A stretch of DNA of 64,000 nucleotides from assembly GCF_009834875.1 (NCBI RefSeq), contig NZ_WVHT01000009.1, forward strand, positions 62,001 through 126,000, given 5' to 3'. The stretch is from Hufsiella arboris (GTDB lineage: Bacteria; Bacteroidota; Bacteroidia; Sphingobacteriales; Sphingobacteriaceae). Positions 42,313 to 51,221 of this stretch are shown in pieces. The notes under the pieces were generated by a model. That model was not told where the DNA came from, made no database searches, and saw only the letters and a program-made list of their open reading frames with translations. The position numbers were made by a program, and so were the translations under genes. Every line of letters begins with the position of its first letter. The stretch's first letter is position 1.

Positions 42313-43539
42313 TTAATTGTGATTTACAAGGATTTGTTTAGCTATCACCATGGGAACACTGATATATTTTTTCTCCATGTAATTGATAACTTTTTCGAGC
42401 ACTTCTCTTGAGTTTGGATCAAGGCCTTCGATCTCAGAAGCAAATACAGAATCTATAGCTGTTTTGCGAATCTGCTTAATTTTTTCAGGAACATCACGCA
42501 TGGCCAGTTCAACGCGTCGTTGTTTTAAAGCCGGTTGAAATTCCGCTATATTCTGCTCGATGATCCGCTCGGCGTGGATTAGCTCTTTATATCGTTCCTG
42601 GATATTATGGTTAGCAACTTCCTGCAAACTGCTTACCTCGATATAATAGAGAGAGTTGTTCTCAACTACCTCAGCAGCGGTATCATTTGGAATAGCCAGG
42701 TCGACAATTACCTTTTTATCTGTTTCGCCATTAAGCAGCGATTGATAAATTTCATTTGTAATAACCGGCTCTGTCGATCCCGTGCAGGTGATAATCACGT
42801 CGAAACCTTCATTATACGAGGCCAGTTCATCAAGACTGTACGCTTTTCCCTGTAAATCAGCAGCCATTTCTTCCGCTTTTGACAATGTTCGGTTAAACAC
42901 TGCGAAATTGGAATACTTATGTTTCTGAAGGTATTTAGAAAAATTACGGTTCGTTTCGCCGGCCCCGATAATCAGGATGCGGGCATTTGAACACATTTTC
43001 AAATCACGAAGCTTGCGATAAGCCAGTGAGACAACCGAAATTGGCTTACGTGAAATATTGGTATGAGTATAAACCTCCTTTGCAGTTTTCACTACAAGAT
43101 TCATCACCATGCGTAAATAGTCGCCTGTAAAACCTGCTTCGCGGCAATGCTCATATGCTTTACGAACCTGGGCAAGAATTTCTTTTTCTCCAACTACCAA
43201 GCTCTCAAGCGAACAGGAAATGCGAAGCAAATGATTCAATGCTTCCTGATCTTCATATATCGAAACCTGGTCTGCAAGACAAGCAAGCTTTTCATCAGGA
43301 ACGCAAAAATTAAGCGACAGGATAAAATCCTTAACAAAAGTATGATCCAGATCACGCTCCAGGCTGAAGATGAACTCAACACGGTTACATGTTCCTATGT
43401 AAAATATTTCCGGAATATTGAATTTAGCCTTAAGATTACTTAACCTGTCTTCGAGCGTTTCGTTACAGATGACAAAGTGTCCTAAATCCTTTAGCTCAAT
43501 GTTCTTGTGTGTGAATGCTATAACTTTTAACTGCTTCAA
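42313..43539 (-). CDS. hemA: Glutamyl-tRNA reductase
   Basis: 408 residues from the proposed TTG at 43539, which gives the usual start (LKQLKVIAFTHKN). The frame is open to a TTG at 43572, eleven codons earlier; neither has an ATG. Catalytic Cys51 lies in YIGTCNRVEF, the NADPH site in ILIIGAGETNRNFSKYL, and a helical dimerisation region at the end. It reduces glutamyl-tRNA to glutamate-1-semialdehyde, the committed C5-pathway step. First gene of the hem cluster. The rare start codon may keep expression low. Confidence 0.94.
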   Translation of the reverse strand: MKQLKVIAFTHKNIELKDLGHFVICNETLEDRLSNLKAKFNIPEIFYIGTCNRVEFIFSLERDLDHTFVKDFILSLNFCVPDEKLACLADQVSIYEDQEALNHLLRISCSLESLVVGEKEILAQVRKAYEHCREAGFTGDYLRMVMNLVVKTAKEVYTHTNISRKPISVVSLAYRKLRDLKMCSNARILIIGAGETNRNFSKYLQKHKYSNFAVFNRTLSKAEEMAADLQGKAYSLDELASYNEGFDVIITCTGSTEPVITNEIYQSLLNGETDKKVIVDLAIPNDTAAEVVENNSLYYIEVSSLQEVANHNIQERYKELIHAERIIEQNIAEFQPALKQRRVELAMRDVPEKIKQIRKTAIDSVFASEIEGLDPNSREVLEKVINYMEKKYISVPMVIAKQILVNHN

Positions 43540-43679
43540 CGCTTTACAGGTTCCAATTTTTTGACCGAACAAAAGTAAAAAATAAGCACTCCCCCCTCTG
43601 TCACTCCTTTGTAAAACAGCTTTATTTAGAATGGCTATAAATTAAAGCACAAAAGAAGGACTATCTTTACTTAGTGGAA

Positions 43680-44510
43680 ATGAAAAATAGTTTTATAATT
43701 GATAGCGCTGAAGGTAACAAAATCCTTTGTGATTTAACAACGCCACTTAATGGCTATACGGAAGAACTCGTGATTTTTGTTCACGGTTTTAAAGGTTTTA
43801 AAGATTGGGGAACACACAACCTGGTAGCCGATTACTTTGCCAGCCATGGTTTGGCCTATTTGAAATTCAATTTTTCACATAATGGCACAACGATTGATGA
43901 CCCAACCAACTTCGCGGACCTCGAAGCATTTGGACGAAATACCTTTTCGAAAGAGTTATCTGACCTGAATGCCATTCTTGATTTTACCTTCAGCAATAAA
44001 GAATTTACCGCTCCCAGGAAGCTTTACCTGCTTGGCCATAGCCGGGGTGGCGGAATTTCCATTCTTCTAACATCAAGAGACAGCCGGGTAGACAAACTCG
44101 TCACATGGGCATCAGTTGCTTACTTTAATACGCTTTTTCTGCATAATGATATTGAGGAATGGCGCAAAACAGGCGTAATAACGATTGAAAATTCACGCAC
44201 CAAACAGCAAATGCCCCTGTACAGCACGCTTCTCGACGACTACGAACAAAATGCCGATGGTTTAAATGTGAATGAAAATTCAAAGAAAATATCTGTTCCA
44301 TGGCTCATTGTTCACGGTGACGCTGACCCAACGGTTAATATAAATCACGCGAAAATGTTGCATGAGCACAGTAATTCAGAACTCCTTGTGGTAGAAAACG
44401 GAGATCACGTTTTTGGCGCCAGTCATCCTTTTAAGGGAACACAGCTTCCGCAAGATTTACAAAAAGTTTGTGATGCAACGATAGAGTTTTTCAAAAGGGT
44501 TAACCAATAA
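43680..44510 (+). CDS. Alpha/beta hydrolase
   Basis: 276 residues from the ATG at 43680; an ATG two codons upstream (43674) is also possible. Oxyanion region FVHGFKGF, nucleophile elbow GHSRGGG (Ser about 121), acid in HGDADPTVN and base His in NGDHVFGASHP. Soluble serine hydrolase of the dienelactone-hydrolase-like or S9-like group. The natural substrate is unknown. Divergent from hemA. Confidence 0.88.
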   Translation: MKNSFIIDSAEGNKILCDLTTPLNGYTEELVIFVHGFKGFKDWGTHNLVADYFASHGLAYLKFNFSHNGTTIDDPTNFADLEAFGRNTFSKELSDLNAILDFTFSNKEFTAPRKLYLLGHSRGGGISILLTSRDSRVDKLVTWASVAYFNTLFLHNDIEEWRKTGVITIENSRTKQQMPLYSTLLDDYEQNADGLNVNENSKKISVPWLIVHGDADPTVNINHAKMLHEHSNSELLVVENGDHVFGASHPFKGTQLPQDLQKVCDATIEFFKRVNQ

Positions 44511-44909
44511 TCGGACTCGAAGACCTCTGATTAATTTTATTTTAATATTTGAAAACGAAAGGCTTTGCTGCTATCAATCTACTGCCCCGCTTTCGCCTCA
44601 TACTCCACCGTCATTAGCCACAGGGCCGGTATCCGGCTCAATCGGGTTTAGAATGAACGACTCTGTACAAAATATGGCGTTCAAAAAAGTTCGGTAATAG
44701 CATTGTCTTTAGTTCAATAAACCTGATGGCAGTGAGAAGCTTTTTTGTAGTCGATAGGTTTCATTAGCAAAAAACGTTGACAAAAAACTTGTAACGAACA
44801 GCAGGACTTCAATTGCCACGAGTCACTACCGTTCGTTTCAAAATAAATTATTCACCATCAGAATGTTCATCCTACTCCGCAAGTTCATCATCCGTCACAA
44901 TTCCACTAA
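44511..44909. other. Convergent intergenic stretch with dispersed repeat
   Basis: 399 bases between the hydrolase and the PoxB-like gene. The only recognisable content is repeat copy c (44581-44650). No gene or clear terminator seen. Confidence 0.5.
44581..44650 (-). repeat. Dispersed intergenic repeat copy c
   Basis: Contains CCCCGCTTTCGC and ends TCAATCGGGTTTA (44638-44650). Positions 44613-44650 are the reverse complement of copy a (33 of 38 matches). The CCCGCTTT and TACTCC segments are also shared with copy b. Confidence 0.7.
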
Positions 44910-46646
44910 CTAAAAAACCTCTTTTAAATGCTTGTAATTTGATTTGACGGTCTCGAGCACTTCATCCATTTTCCCATTTAGAATAAGCTTTGTCATTGAC
45001 AACGCCATCCCTTTCATTTGGCTTAATTCAATTTTCGGCGGCATGGCCAAAGCGTTGGGATCGGTAAAAACTTCCACTAACACCGGCCCTTGAAAATCGA
45101 ATGCATCTTTTATTGCTTGTTCTACATTACCAGGATCGTGTACAGCGACACCTTTAATTCCCATGGCTTCGGCAACCGCAGCATAGTCGGGGTTGACCAT
45201 ATCGGTTTGCCAGTCAGGTAATCCTGCTACCTCCATTTCCAGCTTAACCATACCTAGAGCACGGTTATTAAATACAACCAGCTTTATCGGAAGATTATAT
45301 TGTTTAATGGTCGACAAGTCTCCTAAAAGCATCGATAACCCACCGTCACCGCATAATGCAATTACCTGTTGCTGCGGTCGTGCCAAACATGCACCGATAG
45401 CTTGTGGCATTGCGTTGGCCATTGAGCCATGATTAAACGAACCAAGCATAACACGTTTACCTGTCGCATTTAAATGCCTGGCGCCCCAAACACAGCACAT
45501 TCCGGTATCTACAGTAAAAATCGCATCATTAGTTGCGTATTTGTCAATCATCGCAGCCACATATTCAGGATGGATAATGTCTTTTTCTCCGTGATCATCT
45601 ACATAGGTTTGCTGATTTTCCTTTACTTTTTCATAAACTTCCAACTGCGCTTTCAAAAATGAATCATCGGTTTTTTCGTTTAATAAAGGCATTAAAACGT
45701 TCAAAGTATTTTTAACTGATCCGCACAAGCCCAGGTCAACTTTTGCACGGCGACCAATTACCGAAGGATCAATATCCAGTTGCACAATCTCACAATCCGT
45801 AGGAATGAAGTTGTTGTAAGGGAAATCCGTTCCAAGTAATAAAATCAAATCTGATTCGTGCATGCTATGAAAGGCAGCCGGTAATCCCAATAGCCCCGTC
45901 ATCCCAATTTCATAAGGATTATCATATTGAATATCCATTTTCGACTTAAACGAATATGCCACCGGAGCCTTAATTTTTTTTGAGAGCTCCACCACTTCAT
46001 CATGAGCGTCCTTGCTCCCGATTCCACAAAAAATTGTAATTCGTTTATGTGAATTGATTAAATCGGCCAGCTGTCCGAGTTCGTTGTCTGCCGGCCGGCT
46101 GAGCGGCTTTGAAACAAATAAACGATCGGCACTTAGATTATCCTCTACCGCCATGCTTGTTAAATCTCCGGGAATGCCGATAACGGCTACCTCGCCATTT
46201 GCCTTTGCATGCTGCAGTGCGGCCTGGAGCATCCTCGGAAACTGTTTGGCATTCGACGCTATCTGGTTGTATCCGCTGCAATCGTCAAATAATTTGATGG
46301 TATTGGTTTCCTGGAAATAATCCGTACCAAACTCCTGGCTTGCTACGGTTGACGCTATAGCTAAAACTGCGGCGCCGGATTTATGCGCATCATACAATCC
46401 GTTGACAAGATGAACATGCCCGGGCCCGCTGCTTCCTGCGCAGCAAGCCAGTCCGTTTAACTGAGCTTCGGCACCTGCGGCGTACGCTCCAACTTCTTCA
46501 TGGCGAACATGCACCCACTGGATTTTCCCATTTCGCCTTACGGCATCATTTATCTCATTTAAGCTGTCGCCGGTAACGGCGTATATTCGTTTAATTCCTG
46601 CGTCAACCAGTGTATCAACCAGGTGCTCAGCTACTGTTTTTGCCAT
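44910..46646 (-). CDS. poxB: ThDP-dependent pyruvate oxidase/dehydrogenase (PoxB-like)
   Basis: 578 residues with the full three-domain ThDP architecture. The Pyr domain has the catalytic Glu (VRHEEVGAYAAG, residues 50-51), the middle domain the FAD-binding-like FCGIGSKDAHDEV, and the PP domain the GDGGLSMLLGDLST thiamine motif. Overall closest in memory to PoxB, pyruvate dehydrogenase (quinone), which forms acetate and CO2 at the membrane. The C-terminal lipid-binding helix of E. coli PoxB cannot be confirmed. Acetolactate synthase is less likely given the N-terminal sequence. Confidence 0.88.
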   Translation of the reverse strand: MAKTVAEHLVDTLVDAGIKRIYAVTGDSLNEINDAVRRNGKIQWVHVRHEEVGAYAAGAEAQLNGLACCAGSSGPGHVHLVNGLYDAHKSGAAVLAIASTVASQEFGTDYFQETNTIKLFDDCSGYNQIASNAKQFPRMLQAALQHAKANGEVAVIGIPGDLTSMAVEDNLSADRLFVSKPLSRPADNELGQLADLINSHKRITIFCGIGSKDAHDEVVELSKKIKAPVAYSFKSKMDIQYDNPYEIGMTGLLGLPAAFHSMHESDLILLLGTDFPYNNFIPTDCEIVQLDIDPSVIGRRAKVDLGLCGSVKNTLNVLMPLLNEKTDDSFLKAQLEVYEKVKENQQTYVDDHGEKDIIHPEYVAAMIDKYATNDAIFTVDTGMCCVWGARHLNATGKRVMLGSFNHGSMANAMPQAIGACLARPQQQVIALCGDGGLSMLLGDLSTIKQYNLPIKLVVFNNRALGMVKLEMEVAGLPDWQTDMVNPDYAAVAEAMGIKGVAVHDPGNVEQAIKDAFDFQGPVLVEVFTDPNALAMPPKIELSQMKGMALSMTKLILNGKMDEVLETVKSNYKHLKEVF

Positions 46647-46954
46647 GGGTAATTGCTTTGAGTAGTTCTAACAAGTTGCGTTTGGGATTGTTCGGCGGAA
46701 GAAGGAGTTTGAAGAAAGGTAGTTAAGGATGGAAACGGGGCGGATGCTGATCTATTGGTATTTAGCCTTCACACGCGTGCGCTAGCAAGGGGGCTTTCCC
46801 TCATCATTACTCATGACTGAACTTCCCTTTTCTAACATTGGTTTTTTTACTTTGAATTACTTATGTTGACTAAAACGTGTAGTGGTTGTCTACGAAAAAT
46901 AATTTTTTTTAATTTACATTGTTGGTAGTTAAGAATACTTTAAAAACAATTATA
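46647..46954. other. Divergent intergenic region, no gene seen
   Basis: 308 bases between poxB and the lipoprotein gene. TTTG and AATTTACATT-like segments near 46855-46920 may belong to the promoter of the lipoprotein gene, but no element could be fixed. Confidence 0.35.
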
Positions 46955-47530
46955 ATGATGATCAAAACGATAGGGCGGTTGCTAGTTTTTCTATTTTTCG
47001 TATTTGCATTAACAGCCTGCAAAAAAGACAATAAGGATCAGCCTCGCAAAAAATTGTATGATCCGCAACCAACTAAAACTTATTTCTTTAAATACCGTCT
47101 CGAAAAACGAGACTCTGTTGTTTTATGGCAACAGGATTCCGCTATTAATTACCCCAATTGGTTTTATATTTCACAAGCAGATATTAGCGTGGCTGGAGTT
47201 AGTTTTGCTGATCGTACTACGCACGGTTTAGCCTGGTCTCAATTTCTAATGAATAGTATTACTCCCGGAGATTATACTGTGGATGAACGTAGTTGGTACT
47301 TTTTTTTACACACTGAAAAGAGCGGTGTTGAATCACAGATCGTTTACTGGGTAGGACCTGACACGCCCGGTGCGTCGATAACTATTCATATCACAAAGAG
47401 CAACTCTGATATTGTCGAAGGAAGCTTCTTCGGCCGAACATTTAAACTTGTATATCAAGACACAGATAAAAAACTATATGATATAGAAGGGTCGTTCCGT
47501 TTGAAAAGACATGATAAGACGATTATTTAA
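46955..47530 (+). CDS. Lipoprotein of unknown function
   Basis: 191 residues from ATG 46955; a second ATG follows at once. The N terminus is a lipoprotein signal (LLVFLFFVFALTACKK) with Cys at the LTAC lipobox. The mature part is a beta-rich domain of about 165 residues with no family I recognise (FRLKRH at the end). It is probably anchored in the outer membrane. A set of palindromes follows its stop. Confidence 0.75.
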   Translation: MMIKTIGRLLVFLFFVFALTACKKDNKDQPRKKLYDPQPTKTYFFKYRLEKRDSVVLWQQDSAINYPNWFYISQADISVAGVSFADRTTHGLAWSQFLMNSITPGDYTVDERSWYFFLHTEKSGVESQIVYWVGPDTPGASITIHITKSNSDIVEGSFFGRTFKLVYQDTDKKLYDIEGSFRLKRHDKTII

Positions 47531-47656
47531 CTAGTCATGGGGCATAATAATTACTCATAGGCCCGACTTAAGTAACATGTTGCTTTAAATACAAGGTCAT
47601 TCAATCTCCTCACAAAAAGGAAAATTTTTTAAAAACCCTAACCTCCCAAAAAACAA

Positions 47657-47728
47657 AGCTTCGTTTTCCGGAAAACGAAGCTAATAATTGAGCAAAACGA
47701 AGCTTCGTTTTTTTATTTCGAAGCTTCG
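47657..47728. repeat. Three clustered palindromes sharing GAAGCTTCG, probable bidirectional terminator
   Basis: 47657-47682 is a perfect 26-base palindrome centred on TTCC/GGAA. 47694-47711 is AAAACGAAGCTTCGTTTT, followed by a T run. 47719-47728 is CGAAGCTTCG, again followed by T's. All carry the same AGCTTCGTTTT arm. The region lies between convergent genes. Termination is the simplest role, but the tandem arrangement is unusual. Confidence 0.65.
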
Positions 47729-47767
47729 TTTTTCGCGGATCTAAAAAACGGCCTTTAAAGGCGTTTC

Positions 47768-48150
47768 TCAGGCCTTTTCAAATTTCAATAAGCTGATGGT
47801 GTCTTTGAGCTTTTGGCCGGGGTAAAAGATGATCTTCGCACCGCGAACCGCCGAGGCTCCAACCTCTTTTTCGGTGTCGAAACCGTCGCTGCTCAGGCTG
47901 ATGCGAAAGTTGCCGAACTCGCCTATCCGGACAATCTGACCGTTTGCAAGGTCATCCAAAATTACATCCACCAATGCATAAAGCACGGCGCGAATATCGG
48001 CTCCGCTTACAGTGCTGATCTTTTCAATCGATTTAGTCAGGCCAACGATGTCTTTCTCTCCGCTGGTGACGGTTGTCGCATAATACTTTTTGTTTCCGCC
48101 GCCGGCTACTCCGGGTTCTGGGCGTTGTGTAACGTTGAATTTACAGCCAT
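47768..48150 (-). pseudogene. HU-like DNA-binding protein gene with an N-terminal frameshift
   Basis: From ATG 48150 the code gives MAV and then loses frame in the A run at 48140-48142. Adding one A restores the N terminus expected of Bacteroidota HU-HIG proteins (KFNVTQRPEPGVAGGGNKKY). The intact remainder reads through YYATTVTSGEKDIVGL and a HU-type body (LVDVILDDLANGQIVRIGEFGNFRI, GASAVRGAKIIFYPG). No ATG exists in the correct frame upstream. Only a GTG at 47986 could start a 72-residue fragment. Either a real recent null allele or a homopolymer error. Confidence 0.8.
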
Positions 48151-48453
48151 AATTGGTGTTCTTGTTTTAAATGTTCAGGATTAATAAATGATTTAAGAGA
48201 GCAGTTAACTCCCTCCTGCATTGATTAAAGTGTGGCGCTAAAACGGAGAGCTCCGGAAGGCATCGGGTTAATATCAGCTTAGCGACGAAAGGTCAGTTTT
48301 GTACGGAGATGCTGTCAGAAAGGTTTCGGGAGCGGCAGTCGGGGAATTCGCCAGACGGCAAGATCGGAATTTGGAAGGCTAAAAGTCAGGAACTTTGGGG
48401 CGCCGCCAGTACCATTTATCTGCTCCTTGCAATTATTTATTATCTTTAGGTAA
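48151..48453. other. Intergenic stretch, no gene seen
   Basis: 303 bases between the HU-like gene and the small plus-strand gene. No clear repeat, terminator or RNA recognised. Confidence 0.35.
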
Positions 48454-48657
48454 ATGAGTAAATTGAAGCTTTACGACCTAGCAACGCCTCGCGAGCAGAT
48501 ACTCCGCGAATGCGATTCTCATTATTTAAGTCGTTCAGCAGAGCAAATCATCAAAGATGGAATTGCATTAAACCGCATGTCAGTCAGGCTTAATGGCGAT
48601 AAACCAATCAAATCACCTCAGGGCAAAGGTGTGATTATTCGAAGAAATAATTCCTGA
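48454..48657 (+). CDS. Small protein paired with a decayed nucleotidyltransferase
   Basis: 67 residues, basic, no membrane segment (starts MSKLKLYDLATPREQILREC). Family not recognised. Its stop is one base before the start of the nucleotidyltransferase remnant, so the two once formed a two-gene operon. This resembles toxin-antitoxin-like layouts with a small partner and an MNT-type nucleotidyltransferase. That role is inferred only from order. Confidence 0.55.
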   Translation: MSKLKLYDLATPREQILRECDSHYLSRSAEQIIKDGIALNRMSVRLNGDKPIKSPQGKGVIIRRNNS

Positions 48658-48658
48658 T

Positions 48659-49105
48659 ATGTCTTTCGACAAGGAAAATTCCGACTCTTTATTTCTGCTG
48701 AAAAACTTTGCCGGGCGAAATGTCCGTTATTTGATTGTTGGTGGTTTTGCGGTAAACCGGTACAGGGGATCTCGACATCTACCTTGAAGACACTAAAGAG
48801 AACAGAAAAAATCTCATTGACGCTTTAGCAGATATGCAATACGGGCAGTTTGATACGGGTACTGCGAAATATTAATGGATGATGGGATGTACGCCGATCT
48901 GATGACCGATATTCCAGGCCTGACAAAGGAGAAATTCAATGAATATCATGCGAAGTCTACCGTAGATAGAATTGATTATTACGAAGTTCGCTTCCTTCAC
49001 TATAATCACTTGCTGGAAAACAAAAGAGCAACAGGCCGGACGAAAGATAAACTGGACGTTGAAGAACTTGAGAAAATCAACGCCGGTCGAAAATCAGAAA
49101 ATTAA
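48659..49105 (+). pseudogene. Decayed nucleotidyltransferase gene
   Basis: Starts MSFDKENSDSLFLLKNF and keeps VRYLIVGGFAVNRY, the GG part of the nucleotidyltransferase fold. About five codons before the DxD motif are lost, and the frame shifts so that DLDIYLEDTKENRKNL lies in another frame. A stop follows at 48871-48873 (AAATATTAA). The tail continues in a further segment (DDGMYADLMTDIPGL to NAGRKSEN). The catalytic region is therefore broken. Its 3' end overlaps the ispG stop by four bases. Confidence 0.8.
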
Positions 49106-51078
49106 GGTTCAATCCAGTTTCCGTCTGTTGAAATTATTCCGATCAATTCATCCAAAGCCTGATCTGTGTTAACGTTTTTCTTAACCACTTCTTTTCCGCG
49201 GTATAGAGTGATTTTTCCCGGTCCAGCCCCTACATAGCCATAATTGGCGTCAGCCATTTCGCCAGGCCCGTTTACAATGCAACCCATAATAGCGATTTTC
49301 AATCCCTTGAGATGCGAAGTTCTACTGCGAATCATCTGGGTAGTTTCCTGTAAATCGAAAAGAGTCCGTCCGCAGCTTGGGCACGATATATATTCTGTTT
49401 TCGAAATACGTGAGCGTGTGGCCTGTAAAATCCCAAAAGAAGTTGAAGTAACATCTGCAGCTTTTATTGAAGGAGCATCGATCCAAATTCCGTCGCCAAA
49501 GCCATCGATCAGCAAACCACCAAGATCTGTTGCGGCGTAAAGCTGTAATTGTTCAAGCGCGGTTACATCAGGCTGATCGGCAAATTCATAGGAACGTTTG
49601 ATAATTACCGGCACTTTTAGATCAAACTGTTCTAATTGAAAGAAGAAACTTCGCTGGTCGGCCATGCCGTTTTCAGCCGAAGTTTCCAGGACGAAAACTA
49701 ATGTTTCATCAAATGGAATCCGGGAAAATAATTCGCCTGATAAATCTACTGGCTTCAGAGAAACAAGATTTAAAGAAGTACACTTTCCGGATGCATCGGC
49801 GTATTCATTCAAAGTAAAAAGCGGATGGCAGTTTGCTTTATTTTCCAGCTTTTGCCAAGTAGCCTGATTATAAATTTGTTTCAGGTTACCCGGAAAATTA
49901 AACGAGGGCAATTGATCGGCCAGGTAAACAAAATCGACAGAACGATCGGCCATATTATATTTATCCAGGATGGGTGAATACAAGTAGCCTGCATCGGCTA
50001 AAATGGCTTGATCTTTCAAATTGGCTTTCGACAAGTCAAGCACAATTCGCGGAACCATGTGCCCGCCGATAAATGTATTTGCCTCATAGGTTTCACGCTT
50101 TCTGTACTCGTAAGGATTGAATATTTCGGGAACAGTAATTTGGGTTGTTGTTTCGACTACGCTGACGGCACGCCGTTCGTAGCGGTTTGCCAGCGCTTTT
50201 GCCACTGGCGCTTCGGCTTCAGGCTCTTCGGTTAATGAAACACGGACAGTATCGCCCAAGCCATCTTCCAATAAAGTACCAATTCCAACTGCGGATTTAA
50301 TACGCCCGTCTTCCCCATCACCAGCTTCGGTAACTCCTAAATGAAGCGGGTAATTCATTCCTTCTGCAACCATGGTTTCAACCAGCAAACGATAAGCCTG
50401 AACCATTACCTGCGGATTGCTTGATTTCATTGAAATCACCAAGCTGTAGTAATTCAGGGCTTCGCACATACGGATAAATTCCATAGCCGATTCTACCATG
50501 CCTTTTGGCGTGTCGCCGTAACGGCTCATAATACGATCAGAAAGCGAACCGTGGTTGGTTCCGATACGCATGGCAGTTCCGTAGTCCTTACAAATTTTTA
50601 CGAGCGGACTAAACTTCTGAAATATCCGGTCGAGCTCGCCCTGGTACTCCGCATCGGTATAATCAAGCTGATCGAATTTCTTTTTATCAGCGTAATTGCC
50701 GGGATTCACCCGAACTTTTTCAACAATTCTGGCGGCAACTTCCGCGGCATTCGGTGTAAAGTGAATATCTGCGACAAGCGGAACCTTACAACCCCGCTTT
50801 AACAATTCCGCTTTTATGTTAGCCAGATTTTGAGCCTCTTTAATACTTGGAGCCGTAATGCGTACATATTCACAACCAGCATTCACCATCCTGATGGTCT
50901 GCTCGACCGTACCGATAGTATCCATCGTATCTGTGGTCGTCATACTTTGAATCCTGATTGGATTAACACCACCCATAGGAATATCCCCGATAGCAACTTC
51001 GCGCGTAAGCCAGCGGGAATATCCGCTTAACGAATTACAGTAACGACCAGTTAACGATTTGATAATTTCGGATTCCAT
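49102..51078 (-). CDS. ispG: 4-hydroxy-3-methylbut-2-enyl diphosphate synthase (long form)
   Basis: 658 residues from the ATG at 51078; a TTG three codons upstream is the longer alternative. N-terminal TIM barrel (VAIGDIPMGGVNPIRIQSMTTTDT, VPLVADIHF), a middle insert of about 270 residues seen in Bacteroidota, Chlamydiae and plants, and a C-terminal iron-sulfur domain with CPSCGRT and GCIVNGPGEMADANYG cysteines. It makes HMBPP in the MEP isoprenoid pathway using a 4Fe-4S cluster. Monocistronic by position. Confidence 0.96.
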   Translation of the reverse strand: MESEIIKSLTGRYCNSLSGYSRWLTREVAIGDIPMGGVNPIRIQSMTTTDTMDTIGTVEQTIRMVNAGCEYVRITAPSIKEAQNLANIKAELLKRGCKVPLVADIHFTPNAAEVAARIVEKVRVNPGNYADKKKFDQLDYTDAEYQGELDRIFQKFSPLVKICKDYGTAMRIGTNHGSLSDRIMSRYGDTPKGMVESAMEFIRMCEALNYYSLVISMKSSNPQVMVQAYRLLVETMVAEGMNYPLHLGVTEAGDGEDGRIKSAVGIGTLLEDGLGDTVRVSLTEEPEAEAPVAKALANRYERRAVSVVETTTQITVPEIFNPYEYRKRETYEANTFIGGHMVPRIVLDLSKANLKDQAILADAGYLYSPILDKYNMADRSVDFVYLADQLPSFNFPGNLKQIYNQATWQKLENKANCHPLFTLNEYADASGKCTSLNLVSLKPVDLSGELFSRIPFDETLVFVLETSAENGMADQRSFFFQLEQFDLKVPVIIKRSYEFADQPDVTALEQLQLYAATDLGGLLIDGFGDGIWIDAPSIKAADVTSTSFGILQATRSRISKTEYISCPSCGRTLFDLQETTQMIRSRTSHLKGLKIAIMGCIVNGPGEMADANYGYVGAGPGKITLYRGKEVVKKNVNTDQALDELIGIISTDGNWIEP

Positions 51079-51221
51079 TAAAAGCAATTAATGCTGCAAA
51101 AATAAGCAATCGGCATGGGTTAAAAAACCCGTTTAGCCTAATGCGGTCTGCCATTAAAAAATTTCCAATATTTTAATAATGAAATAAGTGTGAACTTTAT
51201 GGATCATAGAATGAATTTACT

